In this document: positions 55,299 to 63,743 of the stretch, in pieces | Layout of the letters: every line of letters begins with the position of its first letter | Position numbering within the stretch: the stretch's first letter is position 1 | Notes under the pieces: model-generated | Told to the model about the DNA's origin: nothing | The model's input: only the letters and a program-made list of their open reading frames with translations | The model's database searches: none | NCBI RefSeq assembly: GCF_039993895.1 | Contig: NZ_CP121194.1 | Span: 3,286,001-3,350,000 of the forward strand | Source: Edaphobacter paludis | GTDB lineage: Bacteria > Acidobacteriota > Terriglobia > Terriglobales > Acidobacteriaceae | Direction of reading: 5' to 3' | Length of the DNA: 64,000 nucleotides | Made by a program: the position numbers and the translations under genes

Positions 55299-55319
55299 CT
55301 CTTTATCATAGGGGAAGCT

Positions 55320-56705
55320 ATGGCCAGTCCTGCCAACCCGAACTACATCGCAGCACGCAACATCGTGCTCGCCCTGCGCACTTCGGGCCATCAGGCTTAC
55401 TTCGCCGGTGGATGCGTCCGTGATCTCCTCCTCGGTCACAAGCCAAAGGACTTCGACGTAGCCACCAGCGCAACGCCGGACATCGTGCAGAAGCTGTTCC
55501 CCAAAACCCTCGCCGTAGGCGCACACTTCGGCGTTATTCTCGTCTGCGATGCGTGCGGAATCACCACCGAAGTCGCCACTTTCCGCCACGATGGCGCCTA
55601 CAGCGACGGCCGCCGACCTGATGCCGTCCGCTTCTCCACCAACCCCCAAGAAGATGTTCTCCGTCGCGATTTCACTATCAATGGCATGTTGCTCGATCCC
55701 ACCATCTTTGAAAAGACCGGCGATGCCGCATCCGCAACCCTCGACTTCGTGGGAGGCCGCGACGATCTCGCCGCGAGAATCCTGCGTGCCATCGGCGAGC
55801 CCTCCCTCCGTTTCGCCGAAGACAAGCTGCGCATGCTGCGAGCCGTACGCTTCGCCGCGCGCCTCAACCTTGATATAGAGCCGCGCACGATGGCCGCCAT
55901 CCGCAACGCCGCCGCACAGATCGACCAAGTCAGCAGCGAGCGCATCCGCGACGAACTGACGCTCATGTTGACCGAAGGCCGAGCCCGCCGAGCCTTTGAA
56001 CTACTCGACGTAACGGGCCTCCTGCAGCAAGTCCTGCCGGAAGCAACCCGAATGCACGGCGTTCAGCAGCCTCCGCAATTCCACCCCGAGGGCGATGTCT
56101 GGACGCACACCATGCTGCTGCTGGAAAAACTCCAGCCCGGCTCCTCCCACACTCTGGCCTGGGGAGCGCTACTTCACGATATCGGCAAGCCGGCAACCTA
56201 TCGCCCTCCAAATCCCAGGGACCCCAACGACCATATCCGCTTCAACGGCCACGTTGAGGTCGGCGTCCGCATCGCCGAAACGATACTCAGCCGCCTGCGC
56301 TTCTCCAACGAAGACACCGCACAGATCGTCAACCTAGTAAAGAACCACATGCGCTTCGGCGACGTCCTCCAGATGCGCCAGTCCACACTGAAGCGCTTCC
56401 TCCGCCTTCCCCAGTTCGACGAACACCTGGCCCTCCACTGGCTCGACTGCACCTCCTGCCACGGCGACCTTACCCTCTACAACTTCGCCCGCCAGCAGTA
56501 CGAGGCCGTCCCCCCGGAGCACATCCAGCCGAAGCTTCTCGTAACTGGCCGTGACCTCATAGCCGCCGGCTATCGCCCTGGGCCTCAGTTCAAGGCCATG
56601 CTCGAAGCCGCGGAAGACGCCCAACTCGAAGGTCGCGCCACTACACAAGAAGACGCGCTCGCCCTCGTAAGAGAGCAATTCGGCGTGCCCGGCAGCCTTG
56701 TCTAA
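55320..56705 (+). CDS. cca: CCA tRNA nucleotidyltransferase with HD domain
   Basis: The 461-residue enzyme adds or repairs the CCA end of tRNAs. The nucleotidyltransferase head shows [22 protein letters not shown] and [15 protein letters not shown]; the C-terminal part has an HD motif [12 protein letters not shown], so phosphohydrolase activity is possible. GGGGAAG lies 5 bases before the ATG. Its start is only 21 bases from the tsaD start on the other strand. Its stop overlaps a small reverse-strand gene. Confidence 0.95.
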   Translation: MASPANPNYIAARNIVLALRTSGHQAYFAGGCVRDLLLGHKPKDFDVATSATPDIVQKLFPKTLAVGAHFGVILVCDACGITTEVATFRHDGAYSDGRRPDAVRFSTNPQEDVLRRDFTINGMLLDPTIFEKTGDAASATLDFVGGRDDLAARILRAIGEPSLRFAEDKLRMLRAVRFAARLNLDIEPRTMAAIRNAAAQIDQVSSERIRDELTLMLTEGRARRAFELLDVTGLLQQVLPEATRMHGVQQPPQFHPEGDVWTHTMLLLEKLQPGSSHTLAWGALLHDIGKPATYRPPNPRDPNDHIRFNGHVEVGVRIAETILSRLRFSNEDTAQIVNLVKNHMRFGDVLQMRQSTLKRFLRLPQFDEHLALHWLDCTSCHGDLTLYNFARQQYEAVPPEHIQPKLLVTGRDLIAAGYRPGPQFKAMLEAAEDAQLEGRATTQEDALALVREQFGVPGSLV

Positions 56706-56872
56706 AAGAAAGTCGCAAGCAGAATAATTCCGGCAGCCAAGGCTGCGACCTGGTATAAACGATCGGTCCGGACAGGCTGCGTCGATTCCTCAGGACAGGA
56801 GGAACCCCTCACTTCCTGTCCGGGCGGAACCTCGGTCACGGAGAATGGCGGTTTGTCGATTGGGGAGCCCAT
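56702..56872 (-). CDS. Small tail-anchored membrane protein (56 residues)
   Basis: The ATG at 56872 is preceded by AGGAG with a 6-base spacing, an excellent ribosome binding site. The 56-residue product is Pro/Glu/Ser/Thr-rich at the N-terminus (MGSPIDKPPFSVTEVPPG) and ends with a single membrane helix [15 protein letters not shown] preceded by RTDRLYQ. The helix at the very C-terminus is a tail-anchor design. Its end overlaps the cca stop by two bases in the convergent orientation. Family unknown; no function inferred. Confidence 0.7.
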   Translation of the reverse strand: MGSPIDKPPFSVTEVPPGQEVRGSSCPEESTQPVRTDRLYQVAALAAGIILLATFF

Positions 56873-57028
56873 ATGCTTCTCCTGATGAAGGAGTAGATGC
56901 TCGTTTTAACGCGATGATGCACTTATATGTTCCGTTCTGTTGATGAAAATTGGACGAAGATAGAGGTGCGAACGCCGGCTTGATTCCTTCTGAGAAGATT
57001 TTTCGACAAGAGTATAAAATCTCGGCTT

Positions 57029-57598
57029 ATGAGCGATCTGAATCAACCAGAAAAGACACCGGCTGCGCGGGCCGGTGCGGACGAACCGGCGATGTTTGGG
57101 ACGAAGCCTCCTGCGGGTGCGGGAATACCGATGGTGGCATGGGCGGTGGCCGCGCTGGTGGTCGTACTGGTCGTCGTCGGGATGATCATGGCCGGACGTG
57201 GCAAGGGCCGCGCCACTCCCACAAATAGTGTGCAGCGTCTGGCTCCCTATGCCGGAAGCCTTCCCCTCTCGCAGCTCGCCATGAGCGAATCGACCAGCAT
57301 CTCAGGCGGCAAGTCGACCTTTGTGGATGGGCACATCAAAAACACCGGCACTGCCACGGTGACGGGGATTACGGTCCAGGTGCTCTTCGGCAATCTTGAA
57401 GGCTCCGCTCCAACGATCGATACCCTTCCACTAACCCTGATTCGAACTAGGCAGCCCTATATTGACACTCAATCGGTTGCCTCCTCCCCGCTTAAGCCGG
57501 GCGACGAACGGGAATTCCGGCTGATCTTCGAGTCCATTCCGCAAAACTGGAACATGGAAATGCCCGAAGTAAGGGTGGTCGGAGTAGAGACAAAGTAG
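57029..57598 (+). CDS. Membrane-anchored protein with a FxLyD/DUF2393-like extracytoplasmic domain
   Basis: The 189-residue product has a disordered N-terminus, one membrane helix (AWAVAALVVVLVVVGMIM) at residues about 38-55 and an outer domain with ISGGKSTFVDGHIKNTGTAT, VTGITVQVLFG and PLKPGDEREFRLIFESIP. This strand pattern (GHIKNTG then a second half with GDEREFRL) matches the small beta-sandwich of FxLyD/DUF2393 proteins. Its role is unknown. It lies in a 154-base upstream region with no other feature. Confidence 0.75.
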   Translation: MSDLNQPEKTPAARAGADEPAMFGTKPPAGAGIPMVAWAVAALVVVLVVVGMIMAGRGKGRATPTNSVQRLAPYAGSLPLSQLAMSESTSISGGKSTFVDGHIKNTGTATVTGITVQVLFGNLEGSAPTIDTLPLTLIRTRQPYIDTQSVASSPLKPGDEREFRLIFESIPQNWNMEMPEVRVVGVETK

Positions 57599-57924
57599 CC
57601 AGGCCATCAAGCAGGTCTCGCGTGTATAGGGCCAAACTACGTCTTCATCCCGCCCTTTGCCGTTGCCCCCTGATCGGTAGGGTGATGCAAATCGTGTCAA
57701 GATTCTTTTCTGAGATTTGGCAACTCCGCAATAGTTACCAGCCTGCCGGAAGATTTTGCTTGAGTCCGTTCTAATTCGTCCAGCCGCCCTGAACTCACCT
57801 GCTGCAATAAAATGTTTGTTTTCATTAACTTGATAGATTAATTAAGTTTGGCATGGCGGTTGCTCTAGTCACGGTGTCGACGTTTGACCAAACAAACGCA
57901 GGACTGTACACAAGGAGCAAAACG
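57599..57924 (+). promoter_or_regulatory. 326-base region holding the sigma-54 promoter and an AT-rich upstream tract
   Basis: No gene is visible. From about 57799 to 57847 the sequence is AT-rich (TTCATTAACTTGATAGATTA and nearby), a possible bending or IHF-type site between an upstream activator site and the promoter at 57848. No clear enhancer repeat was identified by eye. Confidence 0.4.
57848..57864 (+). promoter_or_regulatory. Sigma-54 (RpoN) promoter for the OmpA-like gene
   Basis: TTGGCATGGCGGTTGCT matches the -24/-12 consensus (YTGGCACGRNNNTTGCW) at nearly every position; the only clear deviation is T for C after GGCA. The GG and GC elements are separated by exactly 10 bases. The predicted start of transcription is near 57875, about 50 bases before the ATG. 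Confidence 0.7.
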
Positions 57925-58851
57925 ATGATGAAATCCGGCAGCACTTTTGGCCTCTCAGTTCTCATCTTAGGTGGTGCGATGGGCATCACGGCGCTCGCGC
58001 AGTCAAATGAGCCCCCCGTCGTCCAGACATCCACGACTAATGCAGCCACGACTAATTCAGCGGCAACCTCCAGCACAATGAACCCGGCGGATGGAACCAC
58101 CTATGCCACCGGAAAGCCGTTGACAATGGAGTCCAAAGAAGGTTTCTGGGGTCATGTGAACCCGTTTGCCCGCAAAAAGTGGGTAAAGAGGCAGCTCGAT
58201 CCGATCAAGGATCGTGACAACGAATTGGATCAGCTGCAAGCAAAGAATGCCAATGATATCCGCGATGTAGATTCACGTTCGCAGGCCGGAATTCACCGTG
58301 CCATGGAAGCGGCAAACACCGCCGATCAGCATGCTCAGGCTGCAGCCAGCACCGCAAACTCTGCTCAGACCCTCGCGGGCACGGCGAGCAACCGCACCGA
58401 TGCTTTGAACACCACTGTTGGCAATCTTGACCAGTATTCAGAGGTGACTTCGGCTTCCATTCCTTTTGCAAAGGGACGCACCGCCTTAGGCCCTAAGGGT
58501 AAGGCCGATCTCGACGATTTGGCTACGAAGCTTGCTGGCGAAAAGGGCTACATCGTTGAAGTAGAAGGCTATAGCCGTGGCGGAGTACAGCCATCGCAAG
58601 CGATGGCTGACTCGGTCGTCCGTTATCTGGTCGAAGAGCACCAAGTCCCCATCTACCGCATCTACCGCACGGGAATGGGCAAAAATACCGCTAAATCGCA
58701 GGGCGAGGACAAGGCACTGACAAACGGTGTTCGCGTCGCGCTGATGCATAACAGTCTGGCGACGATGAACAACTCGGCCAGCAACGCTGTACCGGCCTCA
58801 CCTCAGACTCCTCAGGCAACTTCGGGAGTGAGCGCACCGCCCGAACAGTAG
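57925..58851 (+). CDS. OmpA-like secreted protein with alanine-rich coiled coil
   Basis: From the ATG at 57925 (AAGGAG 7 bases upstream) the protein has 308 residues: a signal peptide ending MGITALAQ, a Thr/Asn-rich linker, an Ala-rich coiled-coil region (HRAMEAANTADQHAQAAAST), and an OmpA-like C-terminal domain (ASIPFAKGRTALGPKGKADL, then VEVEGYSRGGVQPSQAM). The residues that bind diaminopimelate in OmpA (the Asp after the first strand and the Arg in NxxLSxRRA) are Arg and Ala/Met here, so classical peptidoglycan anchoring is doubtful. Expressed from a sigma-54 promoter. Confidence 0.85.
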   Translation: MMKSGSTFGLSVLILGGAMGITALAQSNEPPVVQTSTTNAATTNSAATSSTMNPADGTTYATGKPLTMESKEGFWGHVNPFARKKWVKRQLDPIKDRDNELDQLQAKNANDIRDVDSRSQAGIHRAMEAANTADQHAQAAASTANSAQTLAGTASNRTDALNTTVGNLDQYSEVTSASIPFAKGRTALGPKGKADLDDLATKLAGEKGYIVEVEGYSRGGVQPSQAMADSVVRYLVEEHQVPIYRIYRTGMGKNTAKSQGEDKALTNGVRVALMHNSLATMNNSASNAVPASPQTPQATSGVSAPPEQ

Positions 58852-58971
58852 CCCTTCCCCTTAGGGTGGCCTGGCAATCACGGATTCCAGACCGCCCGCA
58901 AGTTTGTCGAGTCAGCGACGAAGATCGCGCTCGCAAAAACCTCTCCTAACCAGAGAGAACCAAGGCAGATT

Positions 58972-59000
58972 GGCCCCTCTAAACGAGGGGCCGTTTTTTT
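58972..59000 (+). terminator. Strong intrinsic terminator
   Basis: GGCCCCTC, loop TAAAC, GAGGGGCC and a run of seven T form a textbook terminator for the OmpA-like gene. The rest of the gap to 59136 shows nothing. Confidence 0.95.
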
Positions 59001-59136
59001 GCTGCTTACGCCGTCAGTTCAAACTAATCAATTCAAAGTAATCAATGTCCATTTTATCGCTGACCCTTGCGCATGTTTCCAAGGCAGGAATTGCCGGATT
59101 CGCAGTTGCCCATTCCGAAGTCGCTGAATTTGTGGG

Positions 59137-59973
59137 TCAAATACTTCTCTTAGAGCCTGTTGAATTGACAGCCTGGTGAACAGCCAGAAGCTGCTCCAAA
59201 ACCGCCTTCAACTTATCCAGGTGAAGCGCATTTGCTCCATCCGATTTAGCTTGAGCAGGGTTATCGTGAACTTCGAGGAACACGCCGTCCACTCCCGCGG
59301 CCACGGCGGCGCGCGTCAGAACAGGGATAAACTCAGGCTGGCCTCCGGAGACTCCATTGGCTGCGGAGGGCGTCTGGACGGAGTGCGTTCCGTCAAATAC
59401 GACAGGAGCCAAGCCGCGCAAGACGGGCAGAGCGCGCATGTCGACGACTAGATTGTTGTAGCCGAAGCTGGCGCCGCGCTCGGTCAGCGAGACGCGCTGA
59501 TTGCCGCTTTCGTGGATTTTTTCGACTGCGTGGCGCATGTCCCACGGTGCGACGAACTGGCCTTTTTTGACGTTGATCGCCCGCCCCGTTTCGGCAGCCG
59601 CAACCAGAAGATCAGTCTGACGGCAGAGGAAGGCGGGAATCTGTAAGACGTCCACCGCTTCCCCCACCGGCTTGCAGTCCTGTGGAGTATGCACGTCGGT
59701 CAAAACCGGCAGCCCATTGCTCTCAGCAATGCCGCGCAGAATCCGGCAGCCTTCGACCAGGCCAGGCCCGCGAAAACTCTTGATCGAGGTGCGGTTGGCC
59801 TTGTCGTAGCTTGCCTTAAAAATATAGGGGACGCCGAGGTCGGAGGCGATGCGCTGGATGGCGTCGGCCATCTTGCGAGCATGGGCTTCAGACTCGATGA
59901 CGCAAGGTCCGGCGATGAGGAAGAGCTCACCGCGGCCTACAGGCACGTTGCCGATGTCGAATGGGTTGGTCAC
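59137..59973 (-). CDS. kdsA: 3-deoxy-8-phosphooctulonate synthase (KdsA)
   Basis: The 278-residue cytosolic enzyme condenses arabinose-5-phosphate with phosphoenolpyruvate to make Kdo-8-phosphate for lipid A. Family blocks are LFLIAGPCVIESE, FKASYDKANRTSIKSFRGPG, DVHTPQDCKPVGEAVDVLQIPAFLCRQTDLL, NVKKGQFVAPWDM and PVVFDGTHSVQTP. Its presence shows that the organism makes Kdo-based LPS. No other Kdo gene is beside it. Confidence 0.97.
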   Translation of the reverse strand: MTNPFDIGNVPVGRGELFLIAGPCVIESEAHARKMADAIQRIASDLGVPYIFKASYDKANRTSIKSFRGPGLVEGCRILRGIAESNGLPVLTDVHTPQDCKPVGEAVDVLQIPAFLCRQTDLLVAAAETGRAINVKKGQFVAPWDMRHAVEKIHESGNQRVSLTERGASFGYNNLVVDMRALPVLRGLAPVVFDGTHSVQTPSAANGVSGGQPEFIPVLTRAAVAAGVDGVFLEVHDNPAQAKSDGANALHLDKLKAVLEQLLAVHQAVNSTGSKRSI

Positions 59974-60070
59974 ATGGCTATTTCATCACATCCGCGACCA
60001 GCCGTTGCGCAGAGAGAGGCTGTGCACCATACTCATCTGCATGGATTTCGAAATTTCTATTTTGAGAAAT

Positions 60071-60766
60071 CTAACTCTTTTCGGAAAAAGTATGAATCCC
60101 GCACTCTAGTTTCTTGCCGCCCCAGCGTCCGCTGCGTGCATCGGCACCAGCCTCGGGAATAGCCGTGCAGGGCTCGCAACCAATGCTGGTATATCCCCGC
60201 GCATACAGCTCCAGCTCGGGTATCCCATGCGTCTCCGCGTACTTAAGAACATCCTCCCAGACCCAGTCCGCCAGCACGCTCACCTTCTTCAGGTGCCTGC
60301 CGGTTGGCAGCTTATGGTCCTCGACCTTCTTCAAGCCAGCCCGCGTAGGCGATTGCTCCCGCCGCAAGCCAGTAAACCACCAGTCAAACGGCTCCAAAGA
60401 CCTCATCAGCGGCTCGACCTTGCGGATCTGGCAGCACTGCGTCGGCTGCACGATATGCAGCAGCCCAAACTTCGCCTCATGCTCTTCGAGAGTCGTCAAA
60501 GGCATCGCATTCACCAGGTTCAGTCCCCACTCAGCAACCATCCGGTCGCGGTAAGCGATCAGCTCCTTGAAGTGATATCCCGTCTCCAGAAAGATCACCG
60601 GCACGTCCCGCAGATGCTCGCGAAGCATATGCAGGACCACCATGTCCTCTGTCTGGAAGCTACTAGTCAGGCACACATTCCTGCCAGCCGAATCGCGCAA
60701 AACCTGCGCCACCAGAGCCTCCGCCGTCAACGCTTCGTAATCGACACCAGCCTCAAGAACGCTCAT
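60071..60766 (-). CDS. cysH: Adenylyl-sulfate (APS) reductase, CysH family
   Basis: The 231-residue protein reduces activated sulfate to sulfite. Besides the common tail ECGIHT with catalytic Cys222, it has Cys111-Cys112 (PTQCCQIRKVEPL) and Cys197-Cys200 (SIGCEPC), the four ligands of a 4Fe-4S cluster. That cluster marks the APS-reducing subgroup rather than PAPS reductases. Its ATG overlaps the cysN stop by 4 bases; it is the last gene of cysDNH. A thioredoxin or glutathione electron donor would be needed. Confidence 0.95.
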   Translation of the reverse strand: MSVLEAGVDYEALTAEALVAQVLRDSAGRNVCLTSSFQTEDMVVLHMLREHLRDVPVIFLETGYHFKELIAYRDRMVAEWGLNLVNAMPLTTLEEHEAKFGLLHIVQPTQCCQIRKVEPLMRSLEPFDWWFTGLRREQSPTRAGLKKVEDHKLPTGRHLKKVSVLADWVWEDVLKYAETHGIPELELYARGYTSIGCEPCTAIPEAGADARSGRWGGKKLECGIHTFSEKS

Positions 60767-62406
60767 TCGCTCACTCCCGCTAACCGCAAAATCTCGTCGG
60801 CATCGCGTCCTTCGCCGAGTAAAACGCCATCCTCGGCAAAGCCTTCAATCCGCGCCAGCGCATCCACATCAAGCGACCGCGCAGTCACTGCGACCACACC
60901 AGCCAATTGCAGCGCTCTCACTGCGCCAGCCAAAGCAGCGTCGGGAATCAAGGCATCGTCCACCAGCACCGCAGGTTCACCGCGAAGCTGCAAAGCCTCG
61001 ACCACACGCTCCGCCACGGTCTTCTGCTCCGGAACCCAAACCAGCACCGTCCGCGCCGTCGTCTCCGACGAAGTCTCCATCGCCGCGACGATCATTCCTG
61101 CGCCAACCGTGGCATTCGTCACGCCATCGATCAGAATCAGTGCGCCGGTACTGCGATTCTCTGCATACGAGTCAAAGAAGAGCGGCAGGCTGGTCTCGAA
61201 CTCCACCTCCGCAATCTCATTCATCTCCAGGCGGTCAGCAGCCACTTCCTCGAGCGTTCCCACATCCACGCGATGCCGGATCGCCCTCACCGTGGCCCGC
61301 ACCGTCCGCGTCGTGTGCTTGGCAACATACGTCCGCCCCACTACCAGCGGATCTTCGTGCATCCACACCACCATCGCACGAAAATGCCGGCTGATCTCGG
61401 GCATTGCATCCGCACCCGAAGCCGACACCAGCATCTCGCCACGGCTCACATCGATCTCGTCTTCCAACTCGACCGTCACGCTCTGTGGATACGCCGCTGC
61501 CTCCAGATCGCCGTCATACGTCACAATGCGTTTCACTGTCGTCTCACGCCGCGAAGGCAGCGCAATCACCCGGTCGCCCGCGCGCAGCGTGCCACGAGCC
61601 ACCTGCCCGGCAAATCCACGAAAATTCGCATCCGGACGCAACACCAGCTGGATCGGAAACCGCACCGGCCCATTCACTTCACCCGCGCCAAGCGGCACCG
61701 TCTCCAGATAATCCAGCAGCGTCAGCCCCGTATACCATGGCGTAGCCGCGCTCGAAGTGACAACGTTGTCGCCTTCCAGAGCGCTCACCGGAATCGCCTC
61801 AACGCTCTTCAGACCCAGCCGCCGGGCCAGTTCCAGAAACTCGCCGCGAATGGCCGAAAACGTCTCCTCCGAATAGCCCACGAGATCCATCTTGTTCACT
61901 GCCGCCACCACATGCGGAATGCCCAGCAGCGAAGCAATGTAGGTATGCCGCCGCGACTGAGACAGCAGGCTTCCCTGTTTTAGATAAGCCTTCGCATCGA
62001 TCAGCACAATGGCGACATCCGCGGTCGAGGCACCCGTCGCCATATTGCGCGTGTACTGCTCATGCCCCGGCGTGTCCGCGATGATGAACTTCCGCTTTGA
62101 TGTCGAAAAATAGCGGTAAGCAACATCGATAGTGATGCCCTGCTCCCGCTCTGCTTTCAGACCATCGGTCAGCAGAGAAAAATCCACATGGCCACCCGAA
62201 GCCCGGTTCACGCGGCTCTTTGCCACAGCCGCAAGTTGGTCCTCATAGACGCTCTTGGTGTCATGCAGCAGCCGCCCAATCAGCGTGCTCTTACCGTCGT
62301 CGACGCTGCCGGCCGTAGTAAACCGCAGCATCTCCTGCTCAAGATGCGCCTCAAGAAACTCTTCAAACCGTACCGGCGACTCAGGTGTAATCGTATGCGT
62401 TCCCAT
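60763..62406 (-). CDS. cysN: Sulfate adenylyltransferase large subunit (GTPase), with degenerate APS-kinase-like tail
   Basis: The 547-residue GTPase activates CysD to adenylate sulfate. GTP-binding motifs GSVDDGKSTLIGRLLHD and DTPGHEQYTRNMATGAS, and NKMDL, are intact in the EF-Tu-like first half. Residues about 450-547 (TARTVLVWVPEQKTVAERVV, later LVDDALIPDAALAGAVRAL) resemble the start of a fused APS kinase, but the P-loop GLSGAGKST position reads VPEQKT, and the domain is about half the normal length. cysD ends directly before the ATG and cysH overlaps the end. Confidence 0.94.
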   Translation of the reverse strand: MGTHTITPESPVRFEEFLEAHLEQEMLRFTTAGSVDDGKSTLIGRLLHDTKSVYEDQLAAVAKSRVNRASGGHVDFSLLTDGLKAEREQGITIDVAYRYFSTSKRKFIIADTPGHEQYTRNMATGASTADVAIVLIDAKAYLKQGSLLSQSRRHTYIASLLGIPHVVAAVNKMDLVGYSEETFSAIRGEFLELARRLGLKSVEAIPVSALEGDNVVTSSAATPWYTGLTLLDYLETVPLGAGEVNGPVRFPIQLVLRPDANFRGFAGQVARGTLRAGDRVIALPSRRETTVKRIVTYDGDLEAAAYPQSVTVELEDEIDVSRGEMLVSASGADAMPEISRHFRAMVVWMHEDPLVVGRTYVAKHTTRTVRATVRAIRHRVDVGTLEEVAADRLEMNEIAEVEFETSLPLFFDSYAENRSTGALILIDGVTNATVGAGMIVAAMETSSETTARTVLVWVPEQKTVAERVVEALQLRGEPAVLVDDALIPDAALAGAVRALQLAGVVAVTARSLDVDALARIEGFAEDGVLLGEGRDADEILRLAGVSE

Positions 62407-63351
62407 TTAGAAGTAGCCCTCACGTTTCTTCGTTTCCATCGAGCCTTCCTCGTCGTGGTCGATCGCCCGGTTCTCCCGCTCGCTTCGGCGGAAGGTCATC
62501 AGTTCTTCAATAATCTTCGGCAGCGTGTCCGCGTCGCTGGGCATCGCGCCCGTGCATGGAGCGCACCCGAGGCTGCGCATCCTTACCTTCACCGTCTCGA
62601 CCTTTTCTCCCGGCAGGAGCTTCATTCCCTCGCGATACAGCGTCAGCGCGCCACCCCGTCTGATCAGTTCGCGTTCCTTGGCAAAGTACAGCGGCACAAT
62701 CGGGATTTTCTCCGCATACAGATAGAGCCAGATATCCAGCTCCGTCCAGTTCGACAGCGGGAATACCCGGATGCTCTCCCCCTTGCGCAGTCGCGAGTTA
62801 TATAAGCTCCAAAGCTCCGGCCGCTGGTTCTTCGGGTCCCACTGCCCCGCCGTATCGCGGAAGCTATAGACCCTCTCCTTGGCCCGACTCTTCTCCTCAT
62901 CGCGTCGCGCCCCGCCAAAAGCCGCATCGAATCCACCCTCTTCGAGAGCATCCAGCAGGCTCCGCGTCTTCAACAGACCGCAGCAGTTCTGCGTCCCAAG
63001 CGTATAAGGATTCGCTCCGCTCGCAATCGCCTCTTCATTGCGATGCACAATCAGGTCCGCGCCAATCTCCTTCGTGTACTCGTCGCGAAACGTGATCATC
63101 TCGGGAAACTTGTAGCTGGTATCGACATGCAGCAGAGGAAACGGGATCTTCCCAGGATGGAAGGCCTTCTGTGCCAGCCGCAGCATCACCGACGAGTCCT
63201 TGCCAATGGAATAAAGCATCACTGGCCGGGCAAACTCCGCCACCGCCTCGCGCATTATCGCTATGCTCTCAGCCTCCAGCGCCTGCAGATGGTTCAAGAG
63301 CGCCGGCTGACTTGGCTGGCTTATTGTTGCTTCTATATCGGTGGCAATCAT
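62407..63351 (-). CDS. cysD: Sulfate adenylyltransferase small subunit
   Basis: From the ATG at 63351 the protein has 314 residues. It carries the PAPS-reductase-like PP-loop motif [20 protein letters not shown], then [39 protein letters not shown] and [14 protein letters not shown]. It forms ATP sulfurylase with CysN. The open frame continues upstream, in frame, for 47 codons to a GTG at 63492, so a leader-encoded extension cannot be excluded. cysN follows directly (0 bases). Confidence 0.95.
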   Translation of the reverse strand: MIATDIEATISQPSQPALLNHLQALEAESIAIMREAVAEFARPVMLYSIGKDSSVMLRLAQKAFHPGKIPFPLLHVDTSYKFPEMITFRDEYTKEIGADLIVHRNEEAIASGANPYTLGTQNCCGLLKTRSLLDALEEGGFDAAFGGARRDEEKSRAKERVYSFRDTAGQWDPKNQRPELWSLYNSRLRKGESIRVFPLSNWTELDIWLYLYAEKIPIVPLYFAKERELIRRGGALTLYREGMKLLPGEKVETVKVRMRSLGCAPCTGAMPSDADTLPKIIEELMTFRRSERENRAIDHDEEGSMETKKREGYF

Positions 63352-63444
63352 AAGAGTTGTGTCTCCCAAAAGGCTGTATCTCGAAGAAACCTCAAACCGA
63401 GGGCTTCTGAGCAAATGGTCTGGGTTGTAGAAAAGGGGGGTATG

Positions 63445-63474
63445 GGTCGCTAGCGCGGACAGCGCGCCGTGACC
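63445..63474 (-). promoter_or_regulatory. Structured element in the cysD leader
   Basis: Within the predicted 165-base leader of cysDNH, GGTC...GACC enclose GCGCG, loop CTGTC, CGCGC to give a two-part hairpin of 30 bases. Its place in a sulfur operon leader makes it a candidate attenuator or ligand-sensing element; I do not recognise a known riboswitch. Confidence 0.4.
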
Positions 63475-63522
63475 ATCCGGCAACAACAACACGCGCAGAT
63501 GATAGGAGACACCATATATATA

Positions 63523-63551
63523 ACTATAAATGCACAGCCTCCTGCCCGCAA
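63523..63551 (-). promoter_or_regulatory. cysD: Probable promoter of cysDNH
   Basis: On the minus strand TTGCGG (63551-63546) and TATAGT (63528-63523) are separated by exactly 17 bases, a good sigma-70-type match. Transcription would start near 63516, leaving a leader of about 165 bases before cysD. Confidence 0.6.
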
Positions 63552-63666
63552 CCGCACCCTAATATCTGCTAAACTAACTCAGTCGGTACGGCGATCCAGC
63601 AAGCCCACCCAGGCGCTTGAGCCCCACGGAACGCACCTTTCCACCGGCATCTCACCGCAGTACATT

Positions 63667-63743
<77 letters not shown>

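Noticed and set aside
55299..55928. 210-codon N-terminal extension of tsaD
   Set aside because: It lies opposite cca, has no TsaD features, and the family starts at GLILGIESS; the extension is a shadow of cca.
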